A stretch of 64,000 bases of DNA from Sistotremastrum niveocremeum HHB9708 (GCA_001630475.1 KV419398.1:533825-597824), one strand, 5' to 3'; numbered from the stretch's first letter, positions 22,702 to 35,547 are shown. Made by a program: numbers and translations. The notes: generated by a model not told the origin, from the letters alone.

Positions 22702-23011
22702 CTGCCTTGGGTCCAACAAGTGAACGGCAGGGTCCGCGAAGCTCTCGGTGAGGAGCTCGGATTTTCAGAGTGTGTCACAGTGTGACATATCGCGTTTCCG
22801 AGGCTCCGAGGCTGTCGCGACGCGTCGCGCTCGACCTTTGGCAGCTTACCAGAGTCAAGGTTGTTTAATGAGCTAAAACATGACGGCATTCATTATTGTT
22901 GATCACAAGCGCTTAATCCTCTCTCTCTTTCCGCCTCATCTTTAGCATGTATCCCTTTTCGACTTGCGGTAGCCCTCCAAGCATTGCGATTTGTGATCTG
23001 GTCCATGTGGG

Positions 23012-24483
23012 CTACAGTTTGGGTTGAGATAAGCCAGAAGGTAGTCTTTGTCGCAGGAGACAGTTAGCAATGTGTTCCGCGAGTTGAATTGGACGTGTGA
23101 GGACGAGCTGCGATACCGTTAGAAATCTTCCTGCGCATGCAGGACGTAAGAGCTTACCAAATGACCGGCTCCATCAACGCGCTGGATTGAAGCTAGCTTC
23201 CCATCACCAGTATGAATGACGGAATCATTAGCCTCTCTCGGACTACGAATAGTCAATCTCGATAACTAGGAAAGAGGGGTTGACCATTTCACATACACCA
23301 GGTCGTTTGCATCGCCGAAAATAACGTGGACTTCGGATTGAGCACAGAGGGTACTCAGAAATGTGAACGCATGAGCTTTGCCAGAATCATCCTCGTAACA
23401 AGCCTAGAGTGAATAAACATGGAATTGATCAGAAGCTCAAAACAAACGACAAGCAATCGCCTCTTACCCTTTCATGATCTTTGAAGCACTTGAGTGTGAC
23501 ACCAGATTTATCTGGGTAATTTAGCGTTGGCAATTCGACGAGACCGTGCTCCTGATGGAAATTGAATAAGATGTCATAGTGCTAAGGATAACGTTGGACG
23601 AAACCGAAGAAGACGCACGCAATAAATTTCAAGTGCTTTTCTGTTCCATCTCTGAAAAGCGGGGCGTTTCAAGAAACCTTCTAAAGCATCTTTTTTGGAG
23701 GGCCATATATCCCGCCTCCGTTTGCCACCCTCAACGAAGCCACCAACTGTTTTGCGCTATCACAAATGTTATTGTGAAAATTTGAGGGATTATAGCCATC
23801 GCACTCACGATAAATGGCCCCTCGTCGATTTCTTGTGAATACATCATTGGATCACAAAGAACGACAGACTCAAAATGAAGCATGGGCTTGAAAGTTACGG
23901 CCAAAATTCTGGAGGAGGGAGAGTTAACGAGATATAGGAGGTTCACGCGAGATAAGACTCACAAAGCCACCGCACCCATACTGTGTCCTATACCGATCAG
24001 ATAATGCCCGCGAAAATATCCATCCTCGAATTGAGTGAGAAAGAGGTTGATGGCTCTCCCGTAATCCTGCCAGTTGCCTGTCGTATGAAACCCTTCGTGA
24101 ATACGACCAACAGTCTAAAAGAGCTGGCCACTTGCATAGAACAGAATACCCTAAGAAAGTCAAAGTTATCACACAAATGAGACTTTACACTTTAGACATC
24201 ACGTACCCGATCGTAGAACTGTGGCGTTCAGGATGCCGGCATCGCCATGACCAGGTGCATCCAAACTCCACGCTTCCCTAATCGGATAGCCCTTGCTCCC
24301 AGCCAGTTCGAATATCCTTTCAAGACATGGTTCCCAAAGCTCTTTATGATATCCAGTGCCGTGTGCGAAGACCAGTGTACATCCAGTAGCCGAAGGTCGT
24401 GGTGGGATGTATCTCCGTGCTGTCACCAGGAACGGAAATTCGGGTCTGGGGTCGAAGACGTGAAACGTTGAAGGGAGAGACAT
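23012..24483 (-). CDS. alpha/beta hydrolase (338 aa)
   Basis: Eight exons: 24207-24483, 23963-24092, 23809-23908, 23619-23756, 23468-23551, 23297-23403, 23158-23242, 23012-23107. The fold is complete: oxyanion motif HGTGYHKELWEP, nucleophile elbow GIGHSMGA (Ser130), acid in GDANDL (Asp274 or Asp277) and the catalytic His305 in VDGAGHL. No signal peptide, so it is likely cytosolic or peroxisomal; it is an esterase, lipase or epoxide-hydrolase-like enzyme of unknown substrate. Intron 1 (24093-24206, 114 nt) is twice the usual length: three nearer AG sites give the wrong frame, and only the distal one restores the family's Gly-(aromatic)...Trp-x-Asp/Glu-Tyr run. That junction is the least certain part of the model. 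Confidence 0.85.
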
Positions 24484-26012
24484 GATGCTCGTATGGTTTA
24501 TTTCACCAGTAGTTAACGTTGATGAGCTGAAGTTGTGTCAGAGAATGAGCGGCTGTCCTTGCCAGGCAATATCTCCAGGGATGCAGGGGCCGTCTTCTTC
24601 TTTCGCTCAAAGTGGGATGTCTCTGAATATGTCTCAGTGAGTCTCGATTCAGAAAGACTATCAGCTTCATGCTTCAAATATAAGTTCAGGATTGCTTCTA
24701 CAATACCAACGGCGTAGTCCTTTGATCAACGGTTCAGGCTACATTTTCAAAGGCGCACGCGCAGAGAATGGGGATGCTACCTGCTACTAGATACTATCTC
24801 ACCTCGAATTCAGGGCCGTGTTTGAAGCCACATACATGTGTTCTCTCCACTCAATCTCAAATTATGACCGAAGATATTTCCAGATTTTCCCCCATTTCCA
24901 GGCAGACCGAATAAATATTGCTTGGTCAAGAAAACTCAAAACCACCGGATCTATCCAATGTATCATCACTATCAGAAGGAGAAGCTCCATGGCAGGCTTC
25001 GTCTGCACTTGTACTGCATTGAGGCTGCCTGCAACTGAGCTCAGGTTTTTTCTGACGAAATTTTCAGTGGATATGATATTCTGGCGTATTTATTCTGGCA
25101 CGGATCCTTTGCTGGTTTGCAGGGCCGTCGGCAACGACCAGCAACAAATCCTATCTTTGAACTCAACATTACTTCTACCCTCCAACGCACGATGCGACGT
25201 GCAATACGAATATAAGGATCAAGACCAGATACACAGAGCAATTCACTCAAGCCTAGATATCACTGATTTCGAGAGCAAAACCCAGTAGGACGACCGGTAA
25301 GAGAATAGAGGGCTTACCAAGGACAAGTACGAACTGCAGCATACCGTTTTCAAGTAATTCTTGATGCAGGTTGACATCCAGATTTTCCATCCAGCTTCCG
25401 AACAACAAACTAGTCCGCAAAAAAAAAACGAAAATGAGATATGAGGAACCCTGGGCTCCCTGTCTGAGCGAGCAAGTTTTATGATACCGTAGGTAAGTTG
25501 TCATCCCGGAAGACAAGATGCTCTGTTCGCGACCACATATTTATTTTTTCCCTTTTTTGCGCTCTTCGAAGAGGCGCCCCTATGTTCCGACATCCGACAA
25601 AACTTCCGTCCTCTGAACTACTTACAGAGTATTAAATCAAATGGATCTACAAAAATTCTGATATTCTCCTGATACAATAAGAGTCCACTCTAGAATCTTT
25701 GGAAGAGCTTTTGAAGGCCTCTATAGCCTAAATAAGCTGATCATCAAGGTCGGAAAACGGTGTCTCTCGGAATTCGGAACTAGCATCACGTCGTTGGCGC
25801 TTCCAACACCAACTTGATTCTGAATCGAACCTTGCCCTCACTAGCATCACAGACCGTGTGCTTTTTACCCAAGCATGATTCATGAGAAACGCGGGTACCG
25901 AACCAAGTCACGCACTCGGTTTGACTCGTCTTGAGACGCGTTATAGAAGTTCTGTGGCGGACATTTAGTCTATAATTCATTGAACCTGACGCTCGACTAT
26001 CATCTGAATGCG
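24484..26012. other. 1.5-kb divergent intergenic region
   Basis: Between the hydrolase (minus) and the ABC transporter (plus). The open frame 24818-25288 (156 codons) and frames opposite to it have no recognisable domain and do not join into a spliced model. I see no gene here. Confidence 0.45.
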
Positions 26013-29000
26013 ATGTTCCTCGACGAACCATTTGAGTTGCTTCTCCGGGACCCAGGATATCTACCACTATATCTCAGCATCCTTTCATTTCTTTATCTGC
26101 TAGTCAGGCAGGTTACGCAGGTACTAGGCTCTCTTGGATGTGCTCAGGCTCGATCAACCGATGCGTCGACGCTGAAGGCCCAGGACGGCCCAGAAGCTGA
26201 AGAAACATTAATAACACGCGTTCTGCAATGTCTTCGCTTTGCTTCTGTCTTAGCGCTTTTCGGCGTATCGATATCTGTCTTTTTTGTTCATGGCGAGGCT
26301 AAGAGGCAGATCGACATTTCATTGATAATCTTCTCGGTGAGTCCAGCTATTTTCTTTCAACCTCTGCACACGCTAACTTATTCCAGCTGTATAGCTGCCT
26401 CCTAGCTGTTTTCACCATTTTTGGGACGACGCGTCAAAAGCATGTCGCGTCGACACACCTCTCGCTCCTCCATCTCGTCTCGTTCATTCTCTATGTCGTT
26501 CGAGATATAGCACCCCTTGCTGTCGGTAGTGCACCGGCCGACAAACACGATGGTGCACTAGGATGGACGCGTTTTGCTCTGCTTGCAGTCACCGGTTTCT
26601 TGATTCCGGGAATGTTGCCCCGGAGGACCCATAATGTATGTCGCACATTCTCAGCTTGATCATCCTTACTCATATGCTCGAAATTGCCTAGATTGCCTCC
26701 CCACCTGCTCCTCACCAAACGGCCTCATACCTTTCTCGAGCATTCCACAGTTACTTGGATCCTCTCATTTACAAGGCGTATAAAACTTCGAACATAACGT
26801 TCGATGAAATTCCGGTGTTGGCAGACGATGATCGAGCAAAGACCATCATGGGGAAGGCATCTGAAGTCAGTAGCATTTGCCTCGTGACTGTGTCGGAAAT
26901 ACAATGCTAATCCCAAGCTCTAGCTAATGGACCCCGTGGAGGTCGGACATCAAAGAAATCTCCTCTGGGGAATGCTTTTCATGTTCAGTATGTGGTCCGG
27001 CTCGCTCGAGGTCCTGATTATTTATGTCTTAACCAGAGAAACAATATATGACCATGGCATGCATCGGTCTTGTACAGGTACAGGGGAACATCTCACGTTA
27101 CGGATATATACTCACATTTCCCTCGCAGGCTTTTAATGATTTTGCGGGCCCTATAGCTATGAATCGCATATTGGCGTAGGTGTTTGTAGAGAGAATCACG
27201 GTAACGAAACTCACCGAGTCGCGACATAGATCTCTCGAGAGTAATTCGCCCGATAGTCAGGTCAAAACATGGGTTTGGATTTTATGGCTGGGCGCAGGAC
27301 CCGTAATCGGATCAGTGATGCAGCAATCCTACCTTTATATCCAGGCGAGTCCTCTCCAAATAAAGGACTTTCGTCAAATTAATATATGTTCATTCCAACT
27401 TCAGTGTCAGATCCTGGTTCGCGTGCAAACTATTCTGACGCAGCTAGTCCTGGTGCACTCTCTGAGAGTACGCATAAATACTGTTTGGAACGAATCTGCT
27501 TCCGAGGTTGCGCCGGCAATTGCCGGAGTCTCTGAACCTACGCCATCGGGTACTCTCTCGGACTCAACGGCCACCAATGAAGAAAGGTCGTCGACTTCAA
27601 GTGATGGTGAGGATGACGCGGCGACGACTGCCACTCTGGCGCCCAGTATAGCACCCTCAGCAGATCAATCCAAACCCAACGAGGACGCCGAGGCGAAGGA
27701 TGCCAATGACGAAACTAGAAGCAAGAAATCCGAGGATTACAGTGGAAAGATCAACAATTTCCTGACTTCCGATATGAACTCGATCATCACATTGCAAGAA
27801 TGGCCGCAACCTGGTATGACCCATGCGATCTTACCGCGGTGGCACGAAACTCATGCCTTATGATAGCGTTCTTTGTTTTGCGAATTTTAATATGTATCGT
27901 GTTTCTCTACTCTATCTTGGGCTGGAGGTGATTCTTACGCTTTATTTCATGGACTATCCCTGATCGCAATGCAGTGCTCTTGTAGGGATGGCCGTAATGA
28001 TCGTTTGCATCCCGATCCCTGGATACACCTCTCAGATACTCCTAAAGCTGCAAAGAGGTCAAATGAAGGCAGTGAGTTACTCACATTTTATAGATCGATT
28101 ATCCGCGTTCTCACACTCATGGTCAGGCCGACTCCCGGCTCAGTGTTGTCAATCAAAGTACGTGGTCGGGTTTCCATATAGGGTCTCACTTTTGATCACG
28201 AAGTTTTCCTCCGCTAGCGATGAATGCTTTGCGCATGATCAAGCTTCTTGCATGGGAATCGAAAGTTGAAGCTCAAATCGCCGAGAAAAGAGAAGGTGAA
28301 GCCTGAGATTTCTCGGCCAAGGGCTATTACTGATGGAACACCTTCACAAGCCGAGTTGTGGTATATATTCTGGAACGATGTCATGAGCTGCACCATCAAC
28401 TCGTTGAAGTACGTCGCCCTTGTTAGCATAAACCTTGTCCGTCCTTTTAATTCAGTCGCAGCGCTGTGTTTCCCATCGCAGCTATGATATCTACTTATGC
28501 CACATTTGTAAGCATCTTAGACTATGTACCAGTCAGCGCCGTATTGAATTCTCTCTCTACAGACTCTTGTCATGGGCGAAGACTTGACAGGTATCAGGGA
28601 AACTTATGCCTCCGGTGTTTATTCTTATCGTTTGCCCAGCGTCGAAACTATTTTCGTCTTTGGTGGTACGCTCATCAACCTTCTACAATTTTGTTGTGAT
28701 CATTCTGAAGCCTTTCTGCAGGTGTTCAATCGCTTTGAGATGTACATCCATAGAATGTTCTATATACTCCCGGGACTTCTGAAAGGTACATAAGTGCAAT
28801 TCTACGTCACGTATCTTTGCTCATTACATGATAGCGAAAGTGTCGCTTGATCGGATTGGCGAATTCCTTAATAATGTGTGTATTGAGTCACTCCGGAGCT
28901 TCAGCTTCTAATGTCGTGGACGTGAGTAGGGCGATCTGTTTCAAACGCCCGCTGTCGAGGACAGTGACGCGGACCATCTCGATGCGCATGCTGTCTATAT

Positions 29001-32000
29001 CCGGGATGCGATATTCACTTGGGATAAACCCGGAACATACTCTGACATGGCAAGACATCGTTTCCGTCTGCGCATCGAAGGCGATCTATCATTCAAAATG
29101 AATCGTTTGAATTTAATCTGTGGACCCACGGCTTCTGGGAAGACGAGTCTTCTCATGGCTCTATTGGGAGAGATGCACTTTCGACCCTTGGTCCCTGGTG
29201 GAGGTTACAATGTACCCCGTCATGGCGGCATTGCTTTCGCGGCACAAGAGAGCTGGGTGTTGAATGCGACGATCAAGGTGAGACACGAGCGCTTATTTGA
29301 GACTACACTGACTAGCGCCATTGACAGGACAACATCCTGTTCGGCGCGCCTTATGATAAATACCGCTTCGACCAGGTCGTTTATCAAACTGGACTACTTC
29401 GTGACTTGGCTCTGTTCGAAGCTGGGGAACTAACGGAAGTCGGAGAAAAGGGCATCACCTTGAGGTAGGATCTTGCAACCGTCCGTAGCTTGATTCCACT
29501 GATGATCAAAACAAGTGGGGGCCAGAAGGTATGCAAGGCTGCAGTTCAATGGTTTCCGTCTATCTGATTACAGGCAGGCTCGCATCACCTTGGCCAGAGC
29601 GGTCTATTCGACTGCCGAGATTGTACTCCTGGATGACGTCCTTTCGGCTCTTGATGTACATACCGCGCGCTGGGTCGCTGAAAAATGCCTTGGCGGAAAT
29701 CTTCTGAAGGGACGCACAGTGTTGCTGGTCACCCATAACGTTCTGCTCTGTCAACCGATCGCCGATTACGTCATCTCGCTTGGTCGCGACGGCAAAGTCG
29801 TAACCCAAGGCACGGTGGATGAAGCATTGAAGAAGAATGTCTCGCTGCAGGAAGAGGTCAAAGCTGAAGCGGATGCAATGAAACGCGAGGAGGAAGTTCA
29901 AGCAGTGGAAGGATTGAAGGACAGTCCTGATACCGAAGGGGACGACAGCAGAAAAGGAAAGCGCATTGCTGCTGAAGACATGGCTGTAGGGCACGTCACA
30001 TGGGCCTCAGGTATCTTTCTTCTTCCCGCCCCGTAAAGGTATACTGAATCCTATGCCTGTAGTTCGCCTTTATATTTCGAGCTTGGGAGGGCCGTTGTTC
30101 TTCCCTACGTTCCTTTTTGCCGGGGCTATTAGGACCCTCTTCAACATCTTCATCAAGTGGTTCTATAGCTACTGGTCGTCTCAATACGAGAAAGAGACGG
30201 GCGGCGGCGTCAATGTCTCTTTGTAAGACCATTACTTCTCATCACTCGCGGAGAATGCTGATCGCTTGTAGTTACCTGGGGGTTGCTACAGGGCTCGAGA
30301 TGATCGAAATAATCGTGATCATCGGAGTATACGCTTTCTTCACCTTTGGAATGGTTCGAGCTTCGCGATCTTTGCACCAAAGACTTATGAACTCTATTCT
30401 GACCTGCACCCTGCGGTACGTCGACGTCACTTCTTCTCTAACCTTTTGTCAAAGACCTGAAGTAGATGGCTCGATACAACGCCAATATCCCGCGTGCTGA
30501 CCCGGTGTTCTCAAGATTGTCAATCCATTGACTCCACGTTGCCCGGCATGCTGAGCACTGCCTGTATGATGACCATTTCCCTCGCATTATACTTCATCTC
30601 CGTTATCGTCTCGGTTGGCTGGCCGGCCCTTCTGCCGGGGATATTCGTGGCGGTAACCGGCGTATCCTGCGGTCAGTTGTATATAAAGGCTCAGCTTCCT
30701 ATCAAGAGGCATATGTCAAGTGTACGCGCACCGTTGTTGGGTCATGTGGGTGCTGCTTTGAATGGACTGGGTACGCTTCACGGAGTCATGGTTTTAACTC
30801 GTGCTCACCTAGTCTCTCTCGCCGGTAGTCTCGATCAGAGCTTATGGCGCTCAGGAAGCCTTCAAAGAAGAATCACTGAGAAAGATTGACGATTTTACAC
30901 GGACCGCTAGAACATACTGGAATCTCAATCGCTGGATCGCGATCCGCATGGATTCCATAGGTGCCGTCTTCTCCGGAGTAGTAGCAGGATATCTCGTCTA
31001 TGCCAAAGATGTCTCTTCTGCAAGCGTCGGTTTCACGCTTACGCTCATCAACTCTTTCTCCGGCGAATTTTTGCAGTGGGTGAGGATGACAAATGAGGTC
31101 GAAGTTCAGGCGAATAGGTCGGTTCTACCCACTAACTCGAACGCGTAACGCTGATTTGTGATAGTGTTGAGAGAATCAAGGAGCTCTTTGAGATTGATCA
31201 CGAGCCTCCTTCGACTAAGAATGGCACCCCATCGGCTTATTGGCCAGCGAGCGGAGAATTACGCGTCGAGAATCTTTCGGCTCGTTATTCGCTGGATGGA
31301 CCTGAAGTTTTGAAGAATATATCTTTCCATCTACAATCTGGTCAACGAATGGGCATAGGTGATTATTATGATTTTCGTCGAGCCTACTTATTTATTCACT
31401 GAATAATTCCTCCTAGTTGGCAGAACGGGCGCTGGCAAATCAACGATTGCTCTAGCTTTGCTGAGAGCCATTCCTACGACCGGATCTGTGGTATTCGACG
31501 GGGTCGATGTCTCGGATCTCAATCTTTCCGCTCTTCGATCAAATGTAACGATCATTCCTCAACATCCGGAATTACTCGCAGGCACTATTCGGGAGAACCT
31601 GGATCCTTTCAACGAACACGACGATGCCACTCTGAACGACGTGTTGAGATCTTCTGGGCTTTATCACACCCAAGATGAAGAAGGAGGGATTGGATTAGAC
31701 ACGGATGTTAGCAGTGGAGGGACCAATCTTTCCCAGGGACAGAGGCAGATTCTTGCGCTCGCAAGAGCCATTCTCAGGAGGAGTAAACTCGTTCTTCTTG
31801 ACGAAGCGACGGCAGCTATTGGTACGCCTCCTACCCTAAAATCACATGAACAGACTGGCAGTTGATTTGTTCACCTAGATCATAGAACTGATCAAGCTAT
31901 TCAAGAATCTTTGCGGACGGAATTCAAGGACACGACCGTGATCACCATTGCGCATAGGCTGCAAACGATAATGGACTCGGATAAAATTGTGAGTCGTATC

Positions 32001-32194
32001 TTCCTATGATTTTATCTTTGCGTTGACCTCCCATTGAGATGGTTTTGGATGCGGGGGAAGTCGTGGAGTTGGACACTCCGCTGGCTTTGTTGAGCAAAAA
32101 AGAAGGCTTCTTCAAAGGATTAGTTGATGGGAGTCCTGATAGAAATCAGTTTTACTCATCTGCTGGTCTTCGGCTCGAATCGAGCTCAGATTAA
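26013..32194 (+). CDS. ABC transporter, ABCC/MRP subfamily (1548 aa, 30 exons)
   Basis: Exon ends: 26013-26336, 26387-26635, 26692-26865, 26924-26987, 27037-27077, 27129-27175, 27230-27344, 27405-27813, 27867-27927, 27975-28071, 28127-28157, 28218-28295, 28351-28408, 28462-28507, 28563-28590, 28640-28665, 28722-28785, 28835-28875, 28930-29277, 29328-29464, 29516-29528, 29578-30010, 30063-30222, 30272-30415, 30466-30770, 30829-31117, 31165-31358, 31417-31821, 31879-31988, 32039-32194; the phases add up without conflict. Layout TMD0-TMD1-NBD1-TMD2-NBD2. NBD1: Walker [10 protein letters not shown] (from residue 716), signature LSGGQK (813-817), Walker B ending [10 protein letters not shown], with Asp where most ABC proteins have the catalytic Glu, as in other MRPs. 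NBD2: GRTGAGKST (from 1327), LSQGQRQ (1430), [11 protein letters not shown] long acidic Ser/Glu insert lies in TMD1. MRPs export conjugates and organic anions across vacuolar or plasma membrane. Intron 7 (27345-27404) is GC-AG. Confidence 0.93.
29516..29528 (+). other. 13-nt micro-exon carrying the ABC signature
   Basis: TGGGGGCCAGAAG, flanked by a 51-nt and a 49-nt intron. Joined to the AG left by the preceding exon it codes Ser-Gly-Gly-Gln-Lys, the heart of NBD1's LSGGQ signature. Without it the frame shifts. Confidence 0.85.
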
Positions 32195-32488
32195 GGTATC
32201 GCTCACAATCGAATTATGGGCTCCGACTCGACGTGCCACGATGATCTCTCGTAACAACTGAGGAAGACGTCTATGGCAAAAAGGCTAAAGATGTGACTGA
32301 CTTGTACAATTCGGCCTGACGTCTGACCGCATATCTTACAAGTAAACTACATTGTTCAATAATATTCGCCCTCTCATCTGCACCCAAATTTCGAAGTGCA
32401 TCCGATTACCGCACGCTTTCCGAATTCCTTTCTGTAACCCACGACTCTCAGTGAGTCGTATGCGACACGCCAAGTCACGCAGAGCAAG

Positions 32489-35314
32489 ATGGCGGACCAA
32501 GAAGAACTAGTGCAACAATTATTCTCGCTAGGCACCGGGAAATCATTGGCTCAAATTCGCGACTTGTTACAAAAACATAACTGGAATCCTGACGCCGCTG
32601 CGGGCGCACTGTTCGACCCATCTAATGATAATGACCCCATCCAAATTATGGAACCTAATGAACGACGAGGACGGAGCGATAGGACTGACGATCGAATGCA
32701 TATCGATGGAGATGAAGGAAAGAGCACGGCCGTCAGTTTGCATCCGACGAGCTCAAGCACGAACCTGAATGTGATCGAGGGGAGCTGGAGTGGAGGAAGG
32801 AGCATCTTGCATATCGAGGATCGAAGACCATCTAGTGGTGTGAGAGGCGTCTTGAACTCCCCTGCAAGTGATACTCGGATTCGTACGTGCTCCTGTGGCA
32901 TTTGTTACTGATGCTAACATGAGGTGTAGAAGGGCCTAAGAACAAGGACGCTGAAGTAATTGATTTGACTGGCGATGAAGATCCAGATCTCGCGAAAGCC
33001 ATGCGAGAATCGTTGGAAACCTCGGGCATTGGACAATTCCAGGCTTCGGATCGCGCTCCTAGTGCAGACTGGGCTATGGTACCTTCCAATGTGAGTTCAG
33101 GTGTTGTCATTGTGATAGTGGCTTCAACGGAGCACAGGTACCCGCTGGAAGTAGCATATCACAAGAAGAGCAAGCTATGAGTCGGGCTGTTGAAGAAAGC
33201 CTGAAGGCGTCATACATAGAGGATATATACGACGAACCGCCTGCCGACGAACAAGTTAGAAAGGGCCACAGGTTCATATCTTCTGCACATCCATTATACT
33301 CTTCTGATTGTGCTCGTAGACCATTAGCCCTTCGAACGTCCGCTACATCTCTGCAGCACGCTTGTTTACTCTTACAGGCACTGGTCTTCGTTCCCCAAGT
33401 GACGTATATGCTCAAATCACATAAATGGCCTGAAGAACATGATCCTTATGACGGCAAAGAACCCAATTGCCATTCTGACGCTTACCGTGAACTCTCCATC
33501 CATTTATTGCCTTGATCAATAGCTAACGATGAACCCCCGAAATAGATGTGTATATCTTGCAAGCTATTCTTGCCCTTCAAGATCTCGGTCAGATGAGTTA
33601 CAGCGAGGTCCCTATGGACTCCTTCCAGATCGATCCATGGAATCCGATGGGCACGAAAGGGCCTGGATTTTCCACGGAAGGTATGCTCCTCGGCTTTTAG
33701 CAAGTCATACCGCTAACAGGACTTTCAGCGTTCTATGCCAGACTTGCTCTTGCTGCTGAAAACATGCTTTTCGGCAGTATGCCGTTTGAGACGTCTTCGT
33801 GGCCTCGGTACATTCTGGTCCTCTTCTTGTCGTAACCGAGCAGATTTATCAGTCGACAGGTTGTTCCACTTCCGTCAGGGATATATTGGGACGCCGCCGA
33901 CGTACAACCCCTTTTCGGCCCAAGAAGATCACTGCGTCGTCTCAGTAGAGTTCAACCCATCGTCGCTCGGTCACCCGACTGCGTCTCAGCCGCTACTGCA
34001 AGCAGATTTGGTGTCGCTGCTGACTGCTCAATATTGTCGGCCACCTCCGTCTGGTTCGAACGAAATTGACCGGCGAGTCGTCATCTCCGAAACATCCGAA
34101 ATCGTCGCCTTCAATGTAGTCCGAAATACACCGGCACCTAGTAATGCGAACGCCTCAAGCTCATCGACCTCTACTGTACAGGTGGTAGAGGGAAACGTGG
34201 CACTTACTTTTCCGACAAGTATCTACCTCGACAGATTCTTGGAAAGATGTAAAGATATCACGAATGCAAAAGCATTAGAAAAAGAAAGGCTGGTGAGCGA
34301 AGTCGAAGCGCTCGCAGCACGGAAGAAGGATCTCAGCCTAGACGAGGTGAGTATAAGGTCTATGATGCTGCTTGGATGCTGACGGACCGGCCGTATAGAA
34401 AGGGCAGGATGTCCTGAAAAGCCTTCGCTCTAGCGCCTATTATTTCGAGAATCTGGCAGCAGGTGGTCTCAAGAAGGAAGACGACGAGAACAAGAAATTG
34501 AAATATGTGGACGCAGGAAAGAAGCTGCGACAAATCATCCAACATGTTGAGGATACGGTGAATCGTGCGTTCTCATATATCTTTCCTTGTCAGAAGATAT
34601 TGATGAAAATCTCTCCATAGAGCTTGATGTTGCCATTGCAAAGCTGAATGAGAACATTGCGAGCGTATACGACTCCCCGCACTTAATGAACGACCGTGTA
34701 CGTCCCCCCGCTTTTCTGCATCAGAAGCAAACGTGTGCTCATGATAACACATAGTACGACCTCCGTGCAGTCCTCTATCAAGACGGCTTCTATGGTCGAA
34801 CCCATGCGTACTCCTACGTCCAAGATTTCGCGACCGGAGCTTGGTGGAAAACTGTCGATCACAACGTTACCCAGGTATGCCTCTTTCGTCTAATCACGTT
34901 ACCAATCTCATCACGTATATCGTGACATCGTAGGTTTCTGAGGAAACAGTGCTTACCGACACAACGGGCTTACATCTCGGCGGCGGGCCATACTTCTTGA
35001 TCTACAGTCGGGCTCTGGATCAATCCCCACTTCATGCTTCATCGATTGAGGGAGGTCCAATGGAATGGGACCTAAAGATCAAGGTGAGGCCCCGTCATCT
35101 TCGTCGCATGTATACCCTAATCATGCGTCGATGACAGAATACCATCAAAGGAGAGAATCAGTCTTTCCGCGCGAAGCTTTCCCCAGGGCTCGCTACCGAA
35201 CTCGAAGCACTTGAATCGCCGATGGGATCTTCGTCCGCTTCGCCTCAATCGCAGTCGGTACCTTTGCCAGTGCACCAGATAACTGCCACTGTAACCCGTA
35301 TGGACATTAGCTGA
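32489..35314 (+). CDS. UBA/UIM protein with a degenerate ubiquitin-protease (USP25/28-like) fold (748 aa)
   Basis: Twelve exons: 32489-32882, 32930-33090, 33138-33271, 33320-33486, 33546-33680, 33729-33807, 33860-34346, 34399-34564, 34621-34697, 34755-34874, 34934-35083, 35138-35314. Residues 5-45 form a UBA-like helix bundle. Two ubiquitin-interacting motifs follow (EDPDLAKAMRESLE near 148 and EEQAMSRAVEESLK near 195). Then a USP-like body: where active USPs carry Gly-Asn-Thr-Cys, this protein reads PLALRTSATSLQHACLLLQ (from about 230), with no Cys at the nucleophile position. The C-terminal box YDLRAVLYQDG...THAYSYV...WWKTVDHNV...GPYFLIYSR (from 601) keeps the His and Asp landmarks. The order UBA-UIM-UIM-USP equals that of human USP25/USP28. 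Inference: a catalytically dead deubiquitinase that binds ubiquitin chains as a scaffold. Confidence 0.82.
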
Positions 35315-35427
35315 TCTATCTTCAATATAATACTGAGATCTCTCGTGTCGATTGATCGTGCCTTCGATTGGGCAGAAACCGTGCATTATGACTATGAGGA
35401 TGAACCTTGACAAGAAATAGCGTAATT

Positions 35428-35442
35428 GGGGGCGAAGCCCCC
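35428..35442. repeat. perfect GC hairpin
   Basis: GGGGGCGAAGCCCCC: six-base-pair stem closing a GAA loop, 114 bp after the stop of the USP-like gene. It could form a stable DNA or RNA hairpin; a role in 3'-end formation is speculative. Confidence 0.6.
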
Positions 35443-35491
35443 ACTATGAGCTGGTGGGCTCGAAATTCAAAGGGTCTAAGGGACCTCCGAA

Positions 35492-35547
35492 TTCCCACGT
35501 AGCCTCTGGTTTCCCACGTAGCCTTTACTTTCTCACGTAGCCTCTCG
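35492..35547. repeat. three tandem copies of a 19-bp CACGTAGCCT repeat
   Basis: Units start at 35492, 35511 and 35530; each contains TTC(C/T)CACGTAGCCT with a variable tail. The core CACGTA resembles an E-box-type site, but the position downstream of two convergent genes argues against a promoter. Confidence 0.75.

Noticed and set aside
23581-23618. 37-nt intron in the alpha/beta hydrolase (ending at CTTAG before the His-Tyr-Asp reading)
   Set aside because: A 67-nt intron with acceptor ATCAG gives the better family sequence (Glu-His-Gly-Leu) and normal intron length.
24818-25288. 156-codon open frame between hydrolase and ABC transporter
   Set aside because: Composition is unlike the neighbouring genes, there is no splice partner and no family signal.
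27180-27863. Reading straight through 27345-27404 as ordinary coding sequence
   Set aside because: It is open, but ABCC proteins lack these 20 residues at this helix end and the ends fit a GC-AG intron; kept as a possible isoform only.
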